Positions 44,828 through 49,713 of a DNA stretch of 49,713 nt are shown here, piece after piece. This DNA is from an uncultured Eubacteriales bacterium (GTDB lineage: Bacteria; Bacillota; Clostridia; Christensenellales; Aristaeellaceae), in NCBI GenBank assembly GCA_902765735.1, contig CACXBB010000031.1, forward strand, positions 1 to 49,713, given 5' to 3'. The notes beneath the pieces are model-generated. The model worked only from the letters and a program-made list of their open reading frames with translations, had not been told where the DNA came from and did not search any database. Within the stretch, counting starts at the first letter, position 1, and each line of letters starts with the position of its first letter. Both the position numbers and the translations under genes were made by a program.

Positions 44828-45835
44828 TCACCCACAAATCGCATCGATCCGTGCGAGCTCCTCGTCGGTGAAGCGGCAATTCTCGACGGCCCTGATATTA
44901 TCGAGTATCTGCTCGGGCCGGGAGGCGCCGATGAGCACGGAGCACACGTCGCCGTCCTTCAACACCCACGAAAGCGCCATCTCGGCGAGGGTCTGGCCGC
45001 GCTGGCGGGCGAGGTCATTGAGGGCGCGGATCTGTTGAAGGCGCTCCGTTGTCAGACTGCTCTCCTTTAAAAACCTGCCGTCCCGGGCGATGCGGCTGTC
45101 GGCGGGGATGCCGTCGAGATAACGGTCGGTCAGCAGTCCCTGGGCCAGCGGGGAGAAGGCGATGATCCCCATGCCGCACGCCCGGCAGTAGTCCTTCACG
45201 CCGTCGCGCTCGATGGTCCTGTCGAACAGGGAGTAGCGGCGCTGGTTAACAATCAGCGGGAGGCGTATTTCCTTCGCGATTTCGACGGCCCTGGCGGTGG
45301 ATTCCCGGTTGTAGTTGGAGATGCCCGCGTAAAGCGCCCGGCCGCTTCGGACGATGAAGTCCAGCGCCGCCATGGTCTCCTCCAGCGGCGTCTCCGGGTC
45401 CATGCGGTGGTGGTAGAATATGTCCACGTAGGAAAGTCCCAGCCGCTTCAGACTCTGGTCGCAGCTCGCCACCAGGTACTTCCGGCTGCCCCAGTTGCCG
45501 TAGGGGCCGTCCCACATGTCGTAGCCGGCCTTGGAGGTGATCACCAGCTCGTCCCGGTAGCGGGCGAAGTCCTCCCGGAGGATGCGCCCGGCGTTGGTCT
45601 CGGCGCTGCCGTAGACCGGGCCGTAGTTGTTGGCCAGGTCGAACTGGGTGATGCCGTGGTCGAAGGCCGTGCGGCACAGGGCGCGCATGTTGTCGTAGTC
45701 GCCGTTGGAGCCGAAGTTGTGCCAGAAGCCCAGCGAGACCGCCGGGAATTTGAGCCCGCTTCTGCCCACGCGGTTGTAGGGCATGCGGTCGTAGCGCCCG
45801 TCGTCGGCGCGGTAGATGTTTGCGATGTCCGCCAT
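44828..45835 (-). CDS. Aldo/keto reductase, L-glyceraldehyde 3-phosphate reductase-like (YghZ type)
   Basis: A 335-residue NADPH-dependent TIM-barrel reductase. The catalytic tetrad is visible: Asp and Tyr in FDLANNYGP, Lys in ITSKAGYDMW, His in FYHHRMD. The insert GYDMWDGPYGNWGSRKYL marks the YghZ/AKR14 branch, which reduces L-glyceraldehyde 3-phosphate and methylglyoxal. The gene follows the isomerase-like gene by 12 bases on the same strand, so both probably work on one sugar or aldehyde. Confidence 0.9.
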   Translation of the reverse strand: MADIANIYRADDGRYDRMPYNRVGRSGLKFPAVSLGFWHNFGSNGDYDNMRALCRTAFDHGITQFDLANNYGPVYGSAETNAGRILREDFARYRDELVITSKAGYDMWDGPYGNWGSRKYLVASCDQSLKRLGLSYVDIFYHHRMDPETPLEETMAALDFIVRSGRALYAGISNYNRESTARAVEIAKEIRLPLIVNQRRYSLFDRTIERDGVKDYCRACGMGIIAFSPLAQGLLTDRYLDGIPADSRIARDGRFLKESSLTTERLQQIRALNDLARQRGQTLAEMALSWVLKDGDVCSVLIGASRPEQILDNIRAVENCRFTDEELARIDAICG

Positions 45836-45847
45836 GGTTGCCTCCCG

Positions 45848-47023
45848 TCACAGTTCGATTTCGCTCAATCTGACGCCGTCCTTCGGGATCCACCGCCGCC
45901 AGCAGCGCACGGATTCGGCGATGTCGTCCAGAAGGTCGAAGGTGTTGCCCGCCGTGGCGATGAAGGGCTCGAAGGTCAGCGTGATCTCGCCGCACTTCGG
46001 GGGCATGGCGGGGTCGTCGGGCATGAGGTACGCGGCCTTGAGCGCCCTCAGGAACGCCTCCGGCTTCACGATGCCGTTCCGGTTGTTCTCCGGGGTGAAG
46101 GTCCAGTGGGGCGAGGACTTGCCGTCGGTCTGCTGCAGGTGGATGATGGGGGAGTAGCAGCCCGCCCGGCGCACCCAGGCGTCGTTGGAGGCATCCGCTG
46201 GCTCCGCGAACAGGTGGGGATGGGCGGCGACGTCCTCGAGGATGGCCCCGACGGCGGCGGCGACGCCGGTCTCCCCGGCGACGGCGCGCTTATACAGGTC
46301 GCGAGCCCTGACGCTGCCCAGCCACAGGCGGCGCAGGGGCGTGCCCTCCCGGGCGCGCAGTATGGCGGCTTCGACGGATTCGGCGTCGGGCCGCAGGAAG
46401 TATTGCTGGCCGTTCATGTGGCCCAGGTCGGCGGTGATGTAGAAGGGCGCGCCGGAGCGCCTGAACACCTCCCGCATCAGCTCCTCGGCGTCGGCGATGC
46501 GCCACGGCGGCTGGTGGGGCGAGTACATCTGCTCGATGCCCACGTAGTCCACGCCCCGCGCCTTCGCGTAGGCGGCCAGCTCGGAGAGGGTGTCGTAGAG
46601 CTCGTTCAGCTTTTCCACATACAGCGCGTCGTCCTGCAACAGCAGCTCCTCGAACCCGTGGGCGAAGAAGCCGAACCCCGCGCCAAGGGCGGCGGCGGTG
46701 TCCACCTGGACCTTCATCCAGCCGTTGAGGAAGCGGCGGGTCACCCTGGGGTCGTAGTGACTCAACCCGCAGGTGGCGTAGGAGCCGTGGCCGGAGTACA
46801 CGTTTTTGACCACGATGCCCTGCTTTTCGCAGGCCTCGCGGGTATCCTCGATCCAGTCTTTTGTGAATTCAGCGCCCATGTAGAGCGGGTCACACTCGGT
46901 GTCCGCGCTGGCCTCGACGTATGTAAGCCCCAGGTCGCGGATCACCCGGGTCCACTCCGAGGGCCGCACCCAGCGCTTGGACGCGAAGCAGTTGTCGATG
47001 CCCAGATAGATGATGGGGTCCAT
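45848..47023 (-). CDS. Xylose isomerase-like TIM barrel protein (sugar phosphate isomerase/epimerase family)
   Basis: A 391-residue protein of the AP endonuclease 2/xylose isomerase-like barrel type. Likely metal ligands are the Glu in YVGIEQMYSP, Asp/His in ITADLGHMNG, His in IIHLQQTDG and Glu in LTFEPF. The substrate is unknown; the neighbouring aldo/keto reductase points to a short sugar or sugar phosphate. Start at 47023 because gggagg stands 8 bases before; ATGs at 47029 and 47038 are too near or upstream of that site. Confidence 0.8.
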   Translation of the reverse strand: MDPIIYLGIDNCFASKRWVRPSEWTRVIRDLGLTYVEASADTECDPLYMGAEFTKDWIEDTREACEKQGIVVKNVYSGHGSYATCGLSHYDPRVTRRFLNGWMKVQVDTAAALGAGFGFFAHGFEELLLQDDALYVEKLNELYDTLSELAAYAKARGVDYVGIEQMYSPHQPPWRIADAEELMREVFRRSGAPFYITADLGHMNGQQYFLRPDAESVEAAILRAREGTPLRRLWLGSVRARDLYKRAVAGETGVAAAVGAILEDVAAHPHLFAEPADASNDAWVRRAGCYSPIIHLQQTDGKSSPHWTFTPENNRNGIVKPEAFLRALKAAYLMPDDPAMPPKCGEITLTFEPFIATAGNTFDLLDDIAESVRCWRRWIPKDGVRLSEIEL

Positions 47024-47043
47024 GTGCATACCTCCCAACGATT

Positions 47044-47176
47044 GTTGTATTCATTTGCAACGGTTCAGTCCGGGTGTGCTTTCCAAACGGGCGATGAGGG
47101 CATCGCCCCTACAACAGCCGGAAACCGTAGGGGCGATCCCCTGATCGCCCGACGGACTGAACAGTTGTATTCATTT
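47044..47176. mobile_element. MITE-like element with 10-bp inverted ends and 13-bp flanking direct repeats
   Basis: The 13-base direct repeat gttgtattcattt stands at 47044-47056 and 47164-47176. Inside it, gttcagtccg (47063-47072) and cggactgaac (47153-47162) are inverted ends, and two copies of the gcgatcccctgatcgc-type palindrome lie within (47090-47113 and 47126-47155). Length between direct repeats is 107 bases. The flanking repeat looks like a target duplication. It sits in the leader of the isomerase-like gene. Confidence 0.65.
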
Positions 47177-47201
47177 CATCACAAAGCCCGGCGGATGTCA
47201 A
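47173..47201 (-). promoter_or_regulatory. Possible promoter of the isomerase-like/reductase operon
   Basis: On the minus strand TTGACA (47196-47201), 17-base spacer, TGAAAT (47173-47178). The -10 overlaps one copy of the 13-base direct repeat, so the repeat element would be transcribed as a 5' leader. Confidence 0.5.
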
Positions 47202-47273
47202 GTATCCCGCCGGTTTTTTTCACTTAAAGCAATTATAACAGAAATACTTGCGGGTCGGAGGGCCTGATTCCGG

Positions 47274-47302
47274 TTGACAGGGGGGTCAAAAGCGTGTATA
47301 AT
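47274..47302 (+). promoter_or_regulatory. Strong promoter of greA-lysS
   Basis: Perfect TTGACA (47274-47279), 17-base spacer, perfect TATAAT (47297-47302). The leader to the greA ATG is about 95 bases; no riboswitch was recognised in it. Confidence 0.92.
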
Positions 47303-47402
47303 AGCTTGCGGACCGAATAGACAGGCACTGCTATATTGTAGTAGTGTTGTTGTTTATTCGGCTATATTGCGTCTATCGACCATATCCGGGAGGAAAACAA
47401 TC

Positions 47403-47897
47403 ATGGCAGACACTCGTATTCTCACATTTACAGATAAGAAAAAGCTGGAGGAGCAGCTGGAGGAGCTGAACGTAGAGCGCAAAAAGGTCGCGGAGGAGAT
47501 ACAGATCGCCCGCGGCTTCGGCGATCTGAGCGAGAACGCCGAATACGACGCCGCCAAGGCCCGCGAGGCCGAGGTCTACGGCAAGATCAGCGAGATCCAG
47601 GGCATACTGAACACCGCCCAGTTCGTCGATGACAACGACGTGTCCTCCGACACCTGCGCCCTGGGCACCGTGGTGCGCGTGCTGGACATGGAGTACGACG
47701 AGGAGGACGAGTACACCCTGGTGGGCTACACCGAGGCGGACCCGCTCAAGCTGTTCATCTCCAACGAATCCCCCATCGGCAAGGCGCTGACCGATACCGA
47801 CGGCAAGGGCACCGGCGCGCGGGTGGGCGACATCGTGGAGGCCAACACCCCCGGCGGCATCATCAAGCTGAAGGTGCTCGGCATCCGCAAGCGCTGA
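47403..47897 (+). CDS. greA: Transcription elongation factor GreA
   Basis: A 164-residue GreA, which rescues backtracked RNA polymerase by stimulating transcript cleavage. The N-terminal coiled coil (about 10-75) carries ARGFGDLSENAEYDAAK with the acidic tip, and the C-terminal FKBP-like domain is complete (ESPIGKAL). Start at 47403 with gggagg before it; the longer open frame would run through the promoter. It is 34 bases ahead of lysS, a standard pairing. Confidence 0.95.
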   Translation: MADTRILTFTDKKKLEEQLEELNVERKKVAEEIQIARGFGDLSENAEYDAAKAREAEVYGKISEIQGILNTAQFVDDNDVSSDTCALGTVVRVLDMEYDEEDEYTLVGYTEADPLKLFISNESPIGKALTDTDGKGTGARVGDIVEANTPGGIIKLKVLGIRKR

Positions 47898-47931
47898 TAC
47901 TGTTTCCACAAGCGAGAGGAGAAAGTGAACC

Positions 47932-49416
47932 ATGGCTCAGACCTATCAGGCCCCGGCGGGCTTTACCGAGCAGGACACCATTCGCCTGGGCAAGCTGAAT
48001 CAACTGATCGAGCAGGGGCGAAATCCCTACGAGATCACCACCTATGACCGCACCCACACCTCGGGCCAGATCGTCGGCAATTATGAGGCGCTGGAGGGGC
48101 AGAGCGTGCGCATCGCGGGCCGCATGATCGGCCGCCGCGTGATGGGCAAGGCCAGCTTCGCCCAGCTTCTGGACCCCGACGGCAAGATCCAGATCTACGT
48201 GCGCCGGGACGACGTGGGGGAGGAACCCTACAAGGACTTCAAGGCGCTGGACATCGGCGACATCATCGGCGTATCCGGCGTGGTGTTCAAGACCAAGACC
48301 GGCGAGATCTCCGTGCATGCCGGCGAGGTGGCGCTTCTGAGCAAGAGCCTGCACCCGCTGCCGGAGAAGTTCCACGGCCTGACCGACACCGACACCCGCT
48401 ACCGCCAGCGCTATGTGGACCTGATCGTCAACCCCGAGGTGAAGGATACCTTCGTCAAGCGAAGCCGCATCCTCAGGGAGCTTCGCGCCTTCCTCGACAA
48501 CCGGGGCTATCTGGAGGTGGACACCCCCATACTCACCCCCTTCGAGATCGGCGCGGCGGCCAAGCCCTTCTACACGCACCACAACAGCCTCGACATGGAC
48601 ATGGTGCTGCGCATCGAGACCGAGCTCTACTTAAAGCGCCTGATCGTCGGCGGCCTGGACCGGGTCTATGAGGTGGGCCGCATCTTCCGCAACGAGGGCA
48701 TGGACACCAAGCACAACCCCGAGTTCACCACCATCGAGCTCTACGAGGCCTACACCGACTTCCACGGCATGATGGACCTCGTCGAGGACATGATGAAGAC
48801 CGTGACGCAGAAGGTCTGCGGCAGCCTGGTGATCCCGTATCAGGGCAACGACATCGACATCGGCCACTGGGAGCGCCTGACCATGATCGATGCCGTGAAG
48901 AAGTACAGCGGCGTGGATTTCCGCGACTGGAAGACCGATGAAGACGCCGTCGCCGCCGCCAAGGCCCACAACGTGGAGCTGCCCGAGATCCCCACCCGGG
49001 GCGCGATCCTCGCGGAGTTCTTCGACGCCTTCGTGGAGGAAAAGCTCATACAGCCCACCTTCATCTACGACTACCCGGTGGAGATCAGCCCGCTGGCCAA
49101 GCGCAAGCCCGACGATCCTGAATTCACCGAGCGCTTTGAGTACTTCATCAACGCCACCGAGTTCGGCAACGCCTTCTCCGAGCTCAACGACCCGCTGGAC
49201 CAGCGCGGCCGCTTCGAGCGCCAGGTGGCCGAGCGCAAGGCCCTCAATCCCGAGAGCCGCGCCCAGGTGGACTACGACTACGTCAACGCCCTCGAGTACG
49301 GCATGCCCCCCACCGGCGGCCTCGGCTTCGGCGTGGACCGCCTCGTGATGCTGCTCACCAACTCCGACAGCATCCGCGATGTGCTGCTCTTCCCGACGAT
49401 GAAGAGCCTGGACTGA
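47932..49416 (+). CDS. lysS: Lysyl-tRNA synthetase, class II
   Basis: A 494-residue LysRS. An OB-fold anticodon-binding domain (about 45-150) is followed by the class II catalytic core with motif 1 (EVDTPILTP), motif 2 (GRIFRNEGMD) and motif 3 (GLGFGVDRLVMLL). Complete and normal in length. ATG at 47932 follows agaggagaaag. It forms an operon with greA. Confidence 0.97.
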   Translation: MAQTYQAPAGFTEQDTIRLGKLNQLIEQGRNPYEITTYDRTHTSGQIVGNYEALEGQSVRIAGRMIGRRVMGKASFAQLLDPDGKIQIYVRRDDVGEEPYKDFKALDIGDIIGVSGVVFKTKTGEISVHAGEVALLSKSLHPLPEKFHGLTDTDTRYRQRYVDLIVNPEVKDTFVKRSRILRELRAFLDNRGYLEVDTPILTPFEIGAAAKPFYTHHNSLDMDMVLRIETELYLKRLIVGGLDRVYEVGRIFRNEGMDTKHNPEFTTIELYEAYTDFHGMMDLVEDMMKTVTQKVCGSLVIPYQGNDIDIGHWERLTMIDAVKKYSGVDFRDWKTDEDAVAAAKAHNVELPEIPTRGAILAEFFDAFVEEKLIQPTFIYDYPVEISPLAKRKPDDPEFTERFEYFINATEFGNAFSELNDPLDQRGRFERQVAERKALNPESRAQVDYDYVNALEYGMPPTGGLGFGVDRLVMLLTNSDSIRDVLLFPTMKSLD

Positions 49417-49628
49417 TATCATCGACAAACAAAAGGCTGTCTCAGAACGGTTTTGGATTCAAGAAACATGCGTAGGGGCGCCGATGTGGCGCCCGCCCGG
49501 GTACGATACGCAACGTACCTCACGGCGGGCGGCGCATCGCCGCCCCTACAACATGTACGAACCCGAATGAATATGCGTTCTGATACTAATCCTGCTCTAA
49601 AATCTATAAAAAATAGGAAAAGAATGGT
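49417..49628. repeat. REPIN-like pair in the gap after lysS
   Basis: The left copy aacatgcgtaggggcgcc with gatgtggcgcccgcccggg (49466-49501) and the inverted right copy ggcgggcggcgcatcgccgc (49524-49543) ending cccctac flank a short spacer containing gtacgatacgcaacgtac. Outside them lie cagaacg (49446-49452 region) and cgttctg (49574-49580 region), and aggctgtctcag near 49433, which is like the ends of some insertion sequences. No gene is seen. Confidence 0.7.
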
Positions 49629-49634
49629 ATAATG
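49629..49634 (+). promoter_or_regulatory. Possible -10 box before the last gene
   Basis: TATAAT about 17 bases ahead of the ATG at 49651, in an A-rich stretch; no clear -35. Confidence 0.4.
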
Positions 49635-49650
49635 GAAAAGGTGATGAAAG

Positions 49651-49713
49651 ATGAACCGATTTCAGATTAGAGAAGAAGAATATGAAGCGATAAAGCAGGC
49701 AGAGAAGGAAACG
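49651..49713 (+). CDS. Start of a low-GC gene, unknown, cut by the window end
   Basis: Only 21 residues are seen (MNRFQIREEEYEAIKQAEKE plus Thr). Base use is clearly richer in A than the rest of the window. The charged helix resembles the start of some transposase DNA-binding domains (IS630 type), which would agree with the repeat-rich surroundings, but this is a guess from very little sequence. Confidence 0.45.
   Translation, partial: MNRFQIREEEYEAIKQAEKET

Overview
The window is G+C-rich, densely packed bacterial DNA of a Gram-positive type. It carries a T-box leader, the gene orders yybS-rplI-dnaB and greA-lysS, a small SRP RNA, ggagg-type ribosome binding sites and some TTG/GTG starts. 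An anaerobic Clostridia member of the gut type (for example Christensenellales or a relative) fits best. That is inference, because no rRNA is present. No tRNA, CRISPR array or complete insertion sequence was seen.

Layout. 1-2 kb: a PLP aminotransferase (minus strand) behind a T-box leader with its own promoter. 2-9.6 kb: serine acetyltransferase, then an NHLP-type peptide-export cassette (very short HlyD-like adaptor, C39 peptidase ABC transporter, second ABC transporter) interrupted by a small four-helix-bundle (23S IVS-type) gene between heptamer-repeat inverted ends, then a secreted protein of unknown function. 9.6-22.6 kb: carbohydrate genes, namely a GH13 neopullulanase-like enzyme, a GH67 glucuronidase fragment fused to a broken LplB-type permease, an intact LplC-type permease, a YitT protein and a 2452-residue cyclic beta-1,2-glucan synthase-like protein. 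22.7-31 kb (minus strand): L,D-transpeptidase, GlmS, a Na/Pi cotransporter with PhoU domain, and a tightly overlapping yigZ-rluA-HAD-trmL operon. 31-34.8 kb (plus strand): a small membrane protein, a class A penicillin-binding protein and an unknown membrane protein. 35-37.3 kb: nth-obgE-yhbY. 37.3-38.8 kb: a DUF3343 protein divergent from a cysteine desulfurase. 39.3-44.5 kb: yybS-rplI-dnaB with a GH31 glycosidase coupled to the end of dnaB. 44.6-49.7 kb: SRP RNA, an aldo/keto reductase with a sugar isomerase-like protein, greA-lysS, and the start of a low-GC gene.

Intergenic spaces are loaded with repeats of two kinds. One is purine-rich heptamer tandem runs (GGGAATN, GAGAGTG, CAGAGTN). These often begin at or within a few bases of a stop codon, and three pairs form inverted ends around a unit, one of which holds the four-helix-bundle gene. 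The other is REP-like palindromes (cores GACGCCATTCATGGCGTC, GGGGCGCCGATGCGGCGCCC, GGGGCGATCCCCTGATCGCC, and the CCTTCCCCTGAAGGGGAAGG type), often in inverted pairs. The heptamer system with its IVS-type protein is the most unusual feature. The NHLP exporter with a minimal adaptor and no visible precursor, and the GH67/permease chimera, come next.
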